Part shown: positions 12,592 through 23,808 of the stretch, piece after piece
Position numbering within the stretch: position 1 is the stretch's first letter
Layout of the letters: each line of letters opens with the position of its first letter
Assembly (NCBI GenBank): GCA_035079385.1
Contig: JAVHKY010000054.1
Span: 3,139,501 to 3,203,500, forward strand
Reading direction: 5' to 3'
From: Aspidiotus rigidus
Taxonomy: Eukaryota; Arthropoda; Insecta; Hemiptera; Diaspididae
Length of the DNA: 64,000 nt
Made by a program: the position numbers and the translations under genes
The notes under the pieces: generated by a model
Told to the model about the DNA's origin: nothing
Seen by the model: only the letters and a program-made list of their open reading frames with translations
Database searches by the model: none

Positions 12592-12735
12592 GATTTGAAC
12601 CGAGTTCTGTAAAAGCCGGTCAAGCAACATGACAACAATCTATAGAATGAGGTCTATCGTACAAATACGAGAAATATCTTCCTGCGAAATGTCGTCATGT
12701 CGCTTGACCGGCTTTTACAGAACTCGGTTCATTTG
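12592..12735. repeat. Near-perfect hairpin, about 39-bp arms
   Basis: The arm at 12595-12633 (TTGAACCGAGTTCTGTAAAA...) is the inverted complement of 12694-12732 with one visible mismatch (CAAGCAACATGAC against CAAGCGACATGAC). The loop is about 60 nt. Such a stem could be a tiny MITE, a solo palindrome, or, if transcribed, a Dicer substrate. No second copy is visible in the window. Confidence 0.8.
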
Positions 12736-12849
12736 ATATAAGAGAAATATGAAAAATGAAAAGAAAAGATTGAAAAACTCTGTCGATTGATTCATTCAAA
12801 AGCTTCACTAATTACAGTTGGGCAATGTCAAAAGAATCATAAATTGAAA

Positions 12850-13015
12850 TTTTTGTGAAAATCATCGTCAGCCGAAAGAAGCCAAAAAACTACGGCTTAA
12901 TTCAGCTTTTGGCTGACAGCCGAAAGTATTCCTACAGCTTTGAAAAAGCTGAAGCCAAATATCCCAAAGATACGGCTGAATACGGCTTTCGGCTGGCTGC
13001 AATACCCTGGATCAT
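12850..13015. repeat. GGCTG/AGCCGAAAG degenerate repeat
   Basis: The words AGCCGAAAG, TACGGCTGAAT, GGCTTTCGGCTG and AAGCTGAAGCC are repeated in both orientations across 160 bp. Related words occur at 80-200. Similar mirrored GCCGAAAGCC motifs mark the ends of some terminal-repeat elements, but no full element can be outlined here. Confidence 0.45.
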
Positions 13016-14331
13016 ATTTTGTAGGTATCCGATTTAAAGCTGGAAGCCTTTGAACTCTCCACGTTTTATTTTTTCTAAATTTAGCATAAAATGTAATAAC
13101 TTTCACCAAATCAACCTCAAAACAGAAAGAATAACTCCGTTTCAATAATAACAATAACAATATGTAATCGAAAGGGAGCAGATAATGAGCAAGTCAAGTC
13201 ATCTGTACCATAAGTTGTGCGCAAATTTAACTCGATAAAAACTAAGTACCATACTTTCTGCATCAAGTAAAAGTATAGTGATCGTGCAGAACAGCTGAAA
13301 CAATAAGCTCGAGGGAGGCATTAAAGATTTTTCACTATCCACCTTCCCTACTTCATCTTCTTTGCTCTTTTTGTCAACACTTCGATCATTCGAATATAAA
13401 AAAATTGAAAATTAATAATACCTCGATAAAAAATTTTCGAATCTTGAATAAGGACACTGTATTTCGAGAATTTCGCTCGACATACCATCGTAGTTAAAGG
13501 CTTCCTCGTTACGAAAAAATACCATAAAGAAGAAAATTACATCGCCTTTTTTCGTCTTTTTTTTTTATGTCGGTTGAGTTTCGATACTCGTGGGAGTTGA
13601 CCCTTCTCCGATAAGTAAAATAACCATCGTAATCTTTTTACAGTTCACATTCAATTTGTTTTACTGTAGCACAGCCACGCCTCTCTAGTACTATAATTTA
13701 CAAGCGCTCCGACCGATCGGGTGTACAATGACAATATTTAGCGAGAATAGGGCGGCTTTGACATTTCTTTTCATGTTGCCTCCTCTTTTATTTCTTATTA
13801 CATTCGCAGCGTAATTATCTGTGATACGATACTTGTATCAGGAGAAAAGACGAAAAAAACTTGGAAATAGTCCGCATTCAGCGATGCAATGTACAAAGCT
13901 TCTAAATAAAAAAAGAAAAAAAAAAAAAAAAAAAAAAAAGCTATATGAACTGAAAGTCAAAAATAAAGGGTGTCATTTAATCGAACTTTTAAAGATAGCG
14001 TCAGAACTTGGTAAAAATGAAATAGAACTTTCAAAAAATTTTATGTCCTAGAAAAAAAGCAATTAACTCTAAAATGAATGGATGCACTACAGAAAAGTTT
14101 AATTGCACTTGGAAAAACCGTTACCTCCATTAAAAAATAATTTCAACAACAAAAAATATTTTATAGCTATATATGGATCACATTAAAATAATTGAAATAT
14201 AGCTTTTAAAAAAAGTTACATCACTGTAAATAATACACTTCGTTAAATAGGAACTTGTCGTGATAATCATGAAACATTAAAATGATAGGTACAGAAAAAG
14301 TCAGCATTAGGACTATGTAAACAATACCTAA

Positions 14332-16137
14332 CTACTGCATTAGTATTACTGCCTTACGCGCTTTCGAAGGTCGCCCCCGCTTCCTTTTCTGCCCAAGAGG
14401 TACCGTCTTTGCCTCCAGCGGTACAGTAACGTATTTCAGGCGAATCTGCAACCCAAGAGCGTGTTTACATTGCATACGTTTCAGGAAGCAGGGACAGGTA
14501 CATTTTGCTTCTTCACCTTGTATTGAAATAGTATAAATGTTGCAGTGTACGAAATCGTCAAAAGTAGTCCATGTATGCTCGTTGTACGCGACAACAAGCT
14601 CCTTCGTTATTTTCGTATCGCTACCTGTGGAACACACATAAAACCGCTGACATTCACCGTCATCATCGTCATCTTCTAAGCTCAAAACGGGAACGTTCAG
14701 GACAGCCCACTGGTACGCGTCTGTCCAGTGCCGTAATGTCCTTGGTGGTGTCGTATGGAATGGTATGTGGTTCACAGATGTCGGATCCCTGCAATCAGAC
14801 CATTTCTTCACAAGATCGACTAGATTATTCAGGAATTGGCCGATAGGCAAGCGGTCACGAAGTGTATGTTCAGCCTTTATCACCGCGTTTGTACCTTCGA
14901 TAGCATTATTGGTTGAAGGATATCCCACAGCAAAACCCTCGTACCAGTTACAGTTCTGCTGCAACCATTGAGAGTTGAAGTAATTCATGAACTCCTTCAC
15001 TCGTGCATCTTTTTCCGCACCCCACTTCTCCATGAACAGTGAAGATGCTGTTTGGAAAACTTCTGGACTACTGCACACTTGTAACCTGCGGATATCGGAT
15101 TTCAACTGTACATACTGACGTTTTGGTAACGGTTTCATGGATTTCTCAAGATTCTTCAGAACATGAAAGAAGCACGTTATTCTGGTGTCCGGATCACCAA
15201 ATACCTTGCGAAAACCGGCCGTTATAGCAGCACTTGCGTCGGCGAGAAGAATTTCCGGCTTCCAAGCTAAGTTATAAGTCTTCAAAGCTTCAAAAATGAA
15301 TGCGAAATCGGCCTCGGCTTCATTACTGCAGACAGCGACCGCAAATGGGTGGAATGCTCGGCTCTGGTCGCTGGTTCCGACAAGCATGACAGGGTATCCC
15401 TGCCACACCACCTTGTATGTGGCATCGGTTTGAACCATACTCGATTTATCTAAATTTTGAAGCAAACGTACTGTGGATAACACTATTTTTAGGTCCTGCT
15501 CAGCGGGGTCAAGCGTTTCGGCATGCAAGCGGTACTTCAAAACGAAAGGTTGATCTATAGAAGACGGCGTACTGAGTCTTTCTTCGCACCACTGGATTAT
15601 ATCGCGGCCAAAAACAGTCGCCTGGCCGTATTTCTCGGAACGTACCTGTTGTAAGAAGCATATCAACTTACTTTTAGAAGGTTCTTCAAATTTCTGGCTG
15701 CACTTTATTGCATGTAGAATACCATTTGGTTTCCTGACACCTTCTTCGAATTTTTCACGAATAAATGCCTTGAAATCACGAGGTAAACCTCGAGATGGAT
15801 GGCTGTTATGATTTTCGTGCGTGCAATCTGTCTTGAACAACGAAACTTTTTGACTATCACCATGATACAGGAGGTACGCGCGAACCGGGCATTCGGCCAC
15901 CCTGTACCTGCCCGCCGAGCAACGAAATACGATTTTCTCACCATCACAAGTAGTGTGAAATGTTGTCTTCTTCCATACCTCTTCTGATTCGATTGCTTCT
16001 TCCGCATCTTCTCTGGTGTCGAAATCCTTTATCTTCACCCATTGGCGTGTTATTCGTCTCCGTTTCGCTTTTGGTTCATCATCACCACTACAATCATCAG
16101 ACGACTCATCGCAAAAATTATGTAAAATACGCGACAT
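14332..16137 (-). CDS. MULE-type transposase, intact 601-aa ORF
   Basis: This is the only long uninterrupted ORF in the window, with no intron needed. Order of parts: an acidic/basic N-terminus with an NLS-like KAKRRR (23-28); a Cys/His segment C73-C83-C105-H107-H110-H113 resembling FLYWCH/WRKY-type DNA-binding folds; a MULE catalytic core with D238 (QTDATYK), D300 (LLADASAAI), the CFFHV motif (322-326) and E414 (NNAIEGTNA), the expected DDE set; a SWIM zinc finger C546-x-C548-x8-C557-x-H559; and a C-terminal AT-hook-like KRGRPSK (586-592). Family knowledge: MULE proteins excise and reinsert Mutator-like elements in the nucleus; some were domesticated as transcription factors. All catalytic and zinc residues are present, so it could be active or domesticated. 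I could not outline TIRs around it. A decayed relative lies at 21406-21980. Confidence 0.88.
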   Translation of the reverse strand: MSRILHNFCDESSDDCSGDDEPKAKRRRITRQWVKIKDFDTREDAEEAIESEEVWKKTTFHTTCDGEKIVFRCSAGRYRVAECPVRAYLLYHGDSQKVSLFKTDCTHENHNSHPSRGLPRDFKAFIREKFEEGVRKPNGILHAIKCSQKFEEPSKSKLICFLQQVRSEKYGQATVFGRDIIQWCEERLSTPSSIDQPFVLKYRLHAETLDPAEQDLKIVLSTVRLLQNLDKSSMVQTDATYKVVWQGYPVMLVGTSDQSRAFHPFAVAVCSNEAEADFAFIFEALKTYNLAWKPEILLADASAAITAGFRKVFGDPDTRITCFFHVLKNLEKSMKPLPKRQYVQLKSDIRRLQVCSSPEVFQTASSLFMEKWGAEKDARVKEFMNYFNSQWLQQNCNWYEGFAVGYPSTNNAIEGTNAVIKAEHTLRDRLPIGQFLNNLVDLVKKWSDCRDPTSVNHIPFHTTPPRTLRHWTDAYQWAVLNVPVLSLEDDDDDGECQRFYVCSTGSDTKITKELVVAYNEHTWTTFDDFVHCNIYTISIQGEEAKCTCPCFLKRMQCKHALGLQIRLKYVTVPLEAKTVPLGQKRKRGRPSKARKAVILMQ

Positions 16138-16403
16138 TCCGGTATCTAGGTGAGTAGGCTAAAAAATACGTAGGTAGGTATTGATAGAAAAAAACACTCA
16201 CGCAGTCGCGTGAGTAGTACACGACTTTTCTTCCCACAATGCAAGAAACATTGAGAGAGTCACTCCCTCTCTTTAAATTAAATACCAATGACCTGTCAAT
16301 CATGTCAAACATTTGTAGAATAAACAATAAAACTCAGTTTATAAATTCTATCACTACGATGTCACATCAACAGATAACAGAGTAAAGATACCTATAATCC
16401 AAT

Positions 16404-16930
16404 AAGGAAACCTGAATTTTGTTATAATTTAGGCTAAGAGTCATCTAAAACCTACAAAACGTCTCCAGAAAAACCACTCCTCCTCCCCCTGTCCAAACTG
16501 CTACGAGGCTATAACAGTTGTTTCTAATAAAAAAGAGCTCTACAATCATTTTTTCCCATACCTTATTCTTAGCATATTATTAGTCTAGTATACTGTATAT
16601 TAGGATGAGTGGTTCAATTCTTTATCACTTCCGATTCCTGGCATCTCTTAAAGCTATCTCGAGCTGCTATTCCTCTCGTGCACTCATAAATTGCCTTCAC
16701 GCTATCATATCACCATTTTCTATGCACACTCCACCCCAAAATTCTTCATCTGGGAATCCAGCTACAACGAGATCCCGAAAAACTAAAAAAATCGATGTCG
16801 AAACGAAAGAAGCAACCAATCACCCAATAGTCAACCCCTCATTCCTTCCCTCACGCTTCAACCATTCCAAACGTATTAACAAAATACCTCACTTTTCTAG
16901 CTAGAAAATTCGGTAAAAATATATAGCACC
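16404..16930. repeat. Dispersed repeat, copy 1, split by about 355 bp
   Basis: Two blocks match a second copy at 18450-18598: 16404-16525 (AAGGAAACCTGAATTTT ... CTCCCCCTGTCCAAACTGC) and 16880-16920 (AATACCTCACTTTTCTAGCT, TCGGTAAAA). In the second copy these blocks are contiguous, so 16526-16880 here is either an insertion or absent from copy 2. The inserted part holds a 99-codon plus-strand ORF (16605-16904) without recognisable homology. Confidence 0.6.
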
Positions 16931-17221
16931 CAAGCCCGGTTTACTCGTTAGTCTAATCTCAAATCTCACTCAAAAAAGCCAGTCCAAATTGAAAATAATC
17001 TTTCCATCTCTTTTGACACCTCAAATCAACTATGAACCACTATTAATTATGTACCCATACATGAAAAAATGACAAATAAATCAATTATTAATTAAGAGTG
17101 AAATCACCCAGGTATAGTCTCGCATCAGCACACTTGATGAAGATTAAAAAATTGTACTTAATCATTCAAACTCAAGGTTTTCACTAAAATCAGTCGAATA
17201 ACAAATTAAGAAAAATAAAAC

Positions 17222-17700
17222 GTGAACCCACATTTTGGTCCTCATCCCAACGAAATTCAAGGCAAGAGGAGGTCATTTTAGCTCGGCTGCGAATAGGCCA
17301 CACTCGTCTTACGCATATTTATCTTCTCACTAATCTCGCTCCTCCATCATGCCCTCACTGTCTCCAAGAAAATTTATCAGTTGATCATTTTATTATTTCT
17401 CATGCCCCGTCCTGCAACCCACTCGAACCTCCCTAAATATATCTTCCAATATCAATGCAGCACTAAACAACAACTCCGAAACCATCGACTCAACCCTAAC
17501 TTATTTACGCACCACTCAATTCTACAACTTCATATAATTCACCAACAAATTCCGTTCGATCGCCACTCAATTCCACCAATACGTACCTAATTTAACCTAA
17601 TTCAAGTAATGTTCTAAAATAAGATTGTAACGCCGAGCAAATAACCCTCGTGCAGTTTATAATGCTCGTAAAATAATAATAATAAAAAAAAAAAAAAAAA
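17222..17700 (+). mobile_element. LINE 3' end, RNase-H class, copy 1
   Basis: The plus strand at 17265-17420 encodes EEVILARLRIGHTRLTH, then PPSCPHC and LSVDHFI, the Cys/His tail downstream of RNase H in I/Jockey-superfamily LINEs (RLRIGHT-x-LTH...C-x2-C...VEH). Later frames match the tail of the minus-strand copy at 24120-25129 after frameshifts (LTYLRTTQFYNF here, LHYLRQTDFYAHI there). Both copies end with the 3' UTR word GCCGAGC(A/C)AATA(A/G)CCCTCGTGCAG, GCTCGTAAAA and an A-rich tail (17670-17700). It is 5' truncated and not functional. Confidence 0.8.
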
Positions 17701-18062
17701 ACTATCGAGTATGACTAATAATAATGAAAAATAGCTAGAAAAATGAACAACTCGCCATTGCCACTATCCGTTCAAAAATAAATTTAACAAAACAAATAAA
17801 ATTTGACAAAACAAAATTCAACGCTCTAGGGGCTGTGGGAAGCGAGATACAAGTGTACTAAATTTGAACGAAAAGGTTTCATCGGAAATAAAATCCAATG
17901 AACCCTTGATAAAGAATGAACAAAGAATGAACCTGCCGAATGATGAAAGGTTCTTCACAATAATACACGTACTGATAACGAAAGTGGTAAACGTATAGGA
18001 AAATCCGCTTCTCCTAACGTAAGCAGCTACTCGCAGCTATTCGTAAGAAGCTACTCGTAATA
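17701..18062. other. Unassigned stretch
   Basis: No gene or element is recognised. A small local repeat (AAGCAGCTACTCGCAGCTATTCG...) sits at 18019-18058. Confidence 0.4.
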
Positions 18063-18387
18063 GTGAAAAATTTTTCAACAAAAGTAAAAATTTCTCGAGA
18101 ACTACTCATCCGATCCTCAAAAAAAATGCAGGTGCACATCTTCAAATATAATACTACAATATGGCCGAGTTACAAAAAAATCCATCGGGTAGTTTCGGAG
18201 GAGTTCCGCGGACAAAAGGTACTCGAAATACTGCAAAATTTCTCAACAAATTGAAAATTTCTCGAGAACTACTCATCCGATTTTCAAAAAAATTGCAGGT
18301 GCACATCTTCAGATATACTACTACAATGTGGCTAAGTTACAAAAAAATCCATCGGGTAGTTTCGGAGGAGTTCCGCGGACAAAAAAA
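18063..18387. repeat. Tandem duplication, 167-bp unit, about two copies
   Basis: CTCGAGAACTACTCATCCGAT occurs at 18094 and 18261, exactly 167 bp apart, and the rest of the unit (TGCAGGTGCACATCTTCA, CCATCGGGTAGTTTCGGAGG, AGTTCCGCGGAC) repeats with a handful of changes. ORFs running through both copies reflect the duplication. The array runs directly into a TA microsatellite. Confidence 0.85.
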
Positions 18388-18389
18388 TC

Positions 18390-18390
18390 T

Positions 18391-18449
<59 letters not shown>
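18390..18449. repeat. (TA)n microsatellite
   Basis: About 60 bp of alternating TA with one TAAATA interruption. It separates the 167-bp duplication from the dispersed repeat that starts at 18450. Confidence 0.95.
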
Positions 18450-18453
<4 letters not shown>

Positions 18454-18598
18454 AAACCTGAAATTTTTTTTTATGCTAGTTGTGATCTAGGACCCCTAAA
18501 ACGTCGAGAAAGTTCATTGCCCACTCCCCCTGTTGACCTTGCTACGGGTGTAATACCTCACTTTTCTAGTTAGAAAAGTCGGTAAAACAGACCGGAAC
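18450..18598. repeat. Dispersed repeat, copy 2 (uninterrupted)
   Basis: It matches the two outer blocks of 16404-16930: AAGGAAACCTGAAATTTT at the left, CCACTCCCCCTGTTGACC in the middle, and AATACCTCACTTTTCTAGTT with TCGGTAAAA at the right. It is non-coding. It may be an uninterrupted form of that repeat. Confidence 0.6.
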
Positions 18599-19312
18599 GT
18601 GCACACCCGACTTTATATCTTCGTATACTAATGGTCGGCAAATGTAGCAGTATGTATGTACGAATATTACGAATTGCCGAGCGTCATATCGTATCGTTAT
18701 CTAATTTGAAATGAGTAAGTATTCCTGTGGTAACGAGAAAATCTTTTGCTGCAGTAGTATAGTAACACATGCAAGTGCGACCGAAAATAATAATATAGAA
18801 AAAATTATAGGTACTGCAATGTATTTTCCTACAGTTCGTCCCATGTTCAATTAAAGTTAGTTCACTATAATTAAGAGTGCAATATTTAAAGTTCATAAAT
18901 ATATTTCCTAGAGTGCTGACACTCGATTTTAAAGTTCTTCCTCTAAAGTTCGTACAGTTTCTTTTAGAGTGCAATTATAGTTTCCCCAAAAATAAACACT
19001 ATGACTAATACGTACATATTATTGAACATTTTTTCACTCAAGCAATCTCGAAATATATACAAATTCTTATGAATCGAGGAATTTTGCAAGGAAGAAATAC
19101 TAACCACTTTTTTTTTTTTTAAATTTGTGACTTCATTTTTTGGGGACAGATCTCGCTTGCTGAGGGTCGGAGAGGTCTACGCCCGGAGAAGCTTTGAAAT
19201 GTAATATCGCTTGACTGTTATTACTATTATCCTGATTTTCAATTAATGATTTCAATTTTCAAAATTGAATATTTTCTTCAAATCTCAGGATTTTTCTCCA
19301 TCTTTTCAATTT
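18599..19312. other. Unassigned stretch
   Basis: I see no gene, tandem repeat or inverted repeat here. Confidence 0.4.
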
Positions 19313-19902
19313 TAAACAGGGACTTTGTTCTATGGGGTTTTTTTTTGAGAAATTTGCCGTGCGCCGTACGCCATCCGGCGAAAAACTTGGAAAAATGTTG
19401 ACTCCTATCGTATATAGCTTGGAGGATGACATTTTTCAAGACCTCTTCCTACCACATAATAGCTCGAGAGTCAAAATTTTTCCAAGTCCCTTCCTATCAT
19501 ACATATTTGTAGCTCGAGAGTCAACATTTTTCCAAGTCCCCCTCCTATCACTATATGGCTCGAGTCGAAATATTTCTAAGTCTCCCTCCGATCATATACA
19601 TAGATCGTAGGTTGAAATTTTTCCAAGTCCCTTTCCGATCATACGTCCGCCGTGTGCCGTCCGGCGAAAAACTTGGAAAAATTTTGACTCCTATTGTGTG
19701 GCTTGGAGGATGAAATTTTCTCAAGCCGTTCTATCATAACAAAGCTCGAGGGTCAAAATTTTTCCAAGTCCCTCCCCAGCTATCGCGTATAGCTCGAGAG
19801 TCAAGGAAAATTTAGACTATATTATACTAGCTTTATACTGGGTCTAGGCTTCCTTGAATTCTCAACACCAAATCCAATTTGATGCATAAAACAGGTTCCC
19901 TG
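19313..19902. repeat. Dispersed element with CAGGGA...CTGTT ends and CTCGAGAGTCAA subrepeats
   Basis: The left end reads ACAGGGACTTTGTTCTATGG and the right end CATAAAACAGGTTCCCTG, which are inverted versions of one word. Inside, the block (A)GCTCGAGAGTCAAAATTTTT followed by CCAAGTCCC recurs at about 19462, 19512, 19558 and 19743, and a longer block with GCCGT(A/C)CGCC...CCGGCGAAAAACTTGG recurs at 19360 and 19650. Pieces of the same family occur near 22590, 34320, 46018-46330 and 47540-47735. No ORF is credible. It resembles a non-autonomous element of unknown class. Confidence 0.6.
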
Positions 19903-21405
19903 CGTTCCTCCTTCAACTTCGTTAAGGAAGCCGTCGTTTTTTTCATAAAATAGAATTGAAAATGATTATGTATGACGAAGTAATACGGAATGGAGACGAG
20001 AAAGTATCGAAGGCTGCGAGAAAATAGTAGTAAGTAGTGTGATCTCAGTACAAACTCAACCACATGAAAGTATATGAATACTTTTAAAATTCATCTGTTC
20101 AGGCTCGTAAATAATATAGGCTCACTCGTAATAAGTATAAACGAACTAAATACGACCAATGTGTTCAAATATGACCCCTACGTTGAAAAATCTGTCCTCC
20201 TTTCAAATATACGACTTTTCTAAAATAACCGTGGTCAGATAAGCTGCACGACATTGACAACATTTGTCCTTTTCACAAACCTTAACCACTTGTGGTCAAT
20301 AAGCTGGAAAAGTGAATTGGATTGATCTCGTGTGGCCGTCGGTTCTTATAGGTTCGAAATAATTTATATTATTTACAAGTATGGTGTAAAACTGCCGCTA
20401 GCGTACTTTGTACATTCACCGAGTACTATACTGCAAATATGTACAGTCTCCACTTATTTCGCCGGAGGGAGATAACGGCAGCAATTTGTACCAATATTAA
20501 ATGCTCGAATATACAGTAAGTAAGCAATATACGTATTAAAACGATACATCGAAGCGATAAGCCGTCGTCGAGGCTTTAAAAAGGGCTCTTTCTTATTACT
20601 GTAAAACTGTATACGACGAGGGACCAGTATACGGAGGCGTCCAGTATAGCAAAAGACCTGTTCGTTGAATACGGAACCATCTGTTAACATTGTAGGAAAC
20701 CGCACATACGGTCCACAAAAGTGTCATTAACTTTTATGCGCGATCGCATTGACTAAAAAGTCGCGATTATGAAACGCGTATTGAATTATTACCGAGTTTA
20801 ATCACGCTCATTTGACTCGGTATAGATATACACATAAAGAGGGTTCGCAATAATATAGGTTTCCTTATTTGAATAGGGAAAACTACTCTGACAGGTTGGA
20901 AACATACATGCAAACTAAGTATATGATGTCGGTGTAGAAAATTCGGTATAAAAATGAGCCATGAAAATCACCTAATATTATACAAATAATAGTCGGGATT
21001 TGGGGCTAGGGACGCATGAATAGAAAGCCGAGCTCATCTCTGCTTCTTTGGTAAAAATAGAAGGTTTTATGAAGCTCGATTCCTGGAAGTTTAGAAGAAG
21101 AACACTTCTGGTTTGGGTATTCGATCGAAAATTTGAGTGTTTTAATAAATATGGCATGCATTTAAAGCCACACAAAAAAAGGAGAAAAACACATAAAAAT
21201 CAGGTCTTTTAAACAGAAAAAAAATTGTTGCAACAAGACATTGAACATTTCACATAAAGATAATAAAAAACGCGTAAAAAATAAAAACATGCGCAATATA
21301 AAAATGTATTAAACTAGATAAAAATAATCGAATAGAAAAATTTATTAAGAACCCATTAAAAAAATTTGAAATATGTTATTCTTAGTTTTACTGTAATCCA
21401 TGTAC
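19903..21405. other. Unassigned stretch
   Basis: No recognisable ORF or repeat. The word AGGTTTCCTTATTTGAATAGG near 20858 vaguely resembles the dispersed CAGGGAACCTGTT word but is not convincing. Confidence 0.4.
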
Positions 21406-21980
21406 CTACTGCACCAATAAGGCTTGCTTTGCCTTTGATGGTCGGCCACGTTTTCGACGTTGGCTGAGGGGTATATTTTTGGCTTCCTGCGGTACTTGCA
21501 CTAATTTCAACCGTATTTTCATTCCCAAGAATGTTTACATTCTGCATGTTTGAAGAAATACGGGCACGTACAAGTAGAACTATCGAGGCTTGTTGAATGT
21601 AGGAAGACATTCCAGATCCCGTTGCCATATTTTTGAAACTCGTGGAAATTCTTCCACTTTCCTTCCAATCTTTCGGCGGCAGACAAAAATTTGGTAGTCA
21701 GCGGCTCTTGCAAGGTCGAGGAACCCATAAAATAGTGAGTACCATGAAAGTCGGTTCGCTAGGACTGCTCGATTTTCTGTTGCCCATTGGTAGGCTGATG
21801 TCCACAGTTTCAACGGAATTGTAGGCTTCTCAGCGTAGTGCACACAGTTCACTGATTGAGGATCTCGACGCTCAGACCATGACGTCTTCACCAAAATGAC
21901 GACGTGGAGGAGAAGGCAAAAAGGTTTGTAAATGAAAAACTCCTTTGCGTCAAGGCGTTGTGTTAATTTCATTAAAATAT
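21406..21980 (-). pseudogene. Decayed C-terminal part of a second MULE transposase
   Basis: Across two or three frames the minus strand matches the C-terminal third of the 601-aa MULE ORF: SWSERRDPQSVNCVHY aligns to KWSDCRDPTSVNHIPF, and LWTSAYQWATENRAVL to HWTDAYQWAVLNVPVL. The SWIM finger survives as CTCPYFFKHAECKH (C-x-C-x8-C-x-H). The AT-hook and terminus survive as KRGRPSKAKQALLVQ followed by a stop at 21406-21408, in the same position as in the intact copy. Frames shift near 21580-21730 and the catalytic core is missing, so this copy is dead. The protein divergence is large, so it represents a different subfamily or an old copy. Confidence 0.8.
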
Positions 21981-23808
21981 GAGCGCGTATGGTTTAAAAT
22001 ATTGTGAAGGATTCATTATGTGAATTACACTTGAAATTTTGTTCAGCTATACACTTTTATGGTGTAGGTGCATTACGCTGAAGTCACTTTTTTTTTATGT
22101 GCAATTATATATTTCCCAATAAATATGTGCGCCCTTCTACCAAAAATGCGATACATAGTACCTTCAATTCTAAAATCTATTAAATTTTTCTTATGTACAT
22201 TCAGTACTCGTTTCAAGTCGTGTTTTCTACGAAAACGTAAATTCCCATAGCCATGCAATGCGAAAATATTATTATCAAAGACAGTGTATTGGATGGCCAT
22301 AGTATTGACCATGAGTGACCATTTTCTGGTCGTTATTTGGGGTAATAATTTCGGGAGAGAATGAGAAGCAACATGAATTTACTTTTTTTCCTTCTTTTCC
22401 TCTTGAGGCGGGTCTTTTTGAAAATTTTGGTGTCCCACCATCCGCCTTGAATTTAGCTCATTTTTGAATAAGTAAATTTCTGCCCTCTTTTCGACCAATG
22501 CAGAATTTAGACTAGTTAATTCAAATATATATTGAGGAGTAGCACTTGACATTCGAGCTATACATTCAAAAAAGAGGACTTGAAAAACAGTTGACTCTCG
22601 AGTCAGATATTTGAAGAGAGAGGGCGGGAGCTAGAGGAATCATGGACTCTCAAACTTTATATTGGAGCAGGCAACCGGAGGATCTTGGAAAAATATCAAA
22701 AAGACTTAGAAATATAGTTGCACTCTTTCAATAGCATAAATCGCTTCATATTATGAGAAACGCTTGGGACGGAACATTTGTATTTCATCAGACAGGTATT
22801 TTGTTGCAAAATAACTTATATACATAATAAGAGATGCAGAATAACAATTTATCATAAAAATTTCTCAATCATCATTGAACTGAAGAGACTTAACGAGCAT
22901 ATACCACAACCATGTCGACCGAGAATCAACTTCTTTCGGAGTCTTGGTCGAAATTGCGCCGATATTGTCTAAATATGTCGGTGTTCGACTTATTTGCCAC
23001 GTCGATTTCGAATCGACTTCTCCAAATTCGTGATAGACCCTGTTTGTAAATATTTTGATATTGATGGTCAAAGAGTGATAAGAAGGCTGAGTTTTCCGTC
23101 GTTTTCGATATAGTTGTTGTTAAATGTTCATATGAAAAAGGTGCTTGTTTGTCGTCATAAAAAATGCAATATTTGTTTGTGGTACAAAGGCTCTAAGCCG
23201 AGTAAAGAGGGGGGGGGGGGAAATGGCCTTGGTCGGAAAATTTTCCAAATGTTCGTCAAAATTATGTCCCCAATGAGAAAACTCGAAATCCAAAAAATTG
23301 GACCCGTCCGCTTACCTACATGGGCTGCAGAGCCATTTTTAGGCTAAAATCCAAATGGCTATATCTCAGCCAATAATGATTGCACAGCAATGAAACTTGG
23401 GGGCATTCTAGTATATGTGAACTTTCATCCATGATATTTTTTTCAAAAAAAAACATTCATATTTTCCATAGTTTCTAGCTATAACAAAATTTCAAACTCG
23501 AATAAAAAAAAATCGCGGGGGGGGGGAGGCACCTGGGGAAAATCATTCATTTGAAGCGCCATACCCTCTACTACAACATACAAGAGTACCATAGTCCTCG
23601 GTGAGGTGCAACATTCCCAAAAAAATCAATATTCAATGAATTTCTGTGATTTTTCCATGAATAGCGGGGTGACCTACGACTGCTACCGCAATAGACCGCG
23701 TGAAATCAATGGTCAATGTTCCAGGTGAAAAAAAAACACTCCTCCGTAAGATGAAATGGGAATGTTGATAGACCAAAAATATATTTTTAGTAATTCGTTT
23801 ATCGATTT
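21981..23808. other. Gene-poor stretch with one dispersed-repeat piece
   Basis: At 22585-22615 the word GGACTTGAAAAACAGTTGAC then TCTCGAG is the inverse of the subrepeat in 19313-19902. G-runs lie at 23209-23220 and 23516-23527. No gene is recognised. Confidence 0.4.

Larger units (their letters stand above)
11561..14331. other. Gene-poor stretch holding a hairpin and simple repeats
   Basis: Beyond the hairpin at 12592-12735 and the GGCTG-type repeat at 12850-13015, I see an A/G-rich run at 11825-11867 after repeated AATTCTTCGC words, and a poly(A) run at 13911-13939. A lysine-rich ORF through that poly(A) run is an artefact of composition. No gene is supportable. Confidence 0.4.

Noticed and set aside
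13821..14051. Lysine-rich 76-codon ORF
   Set aside because: It is produced by reading through a poly(A) run at 13911-13939; no independent coding evidence.
14571..16007. Plus-strand and shifted minus-strand ORFs inside the MULE gene
   Set aside because: They are shadows of the 601-codon frame; none has a recognisable domain.
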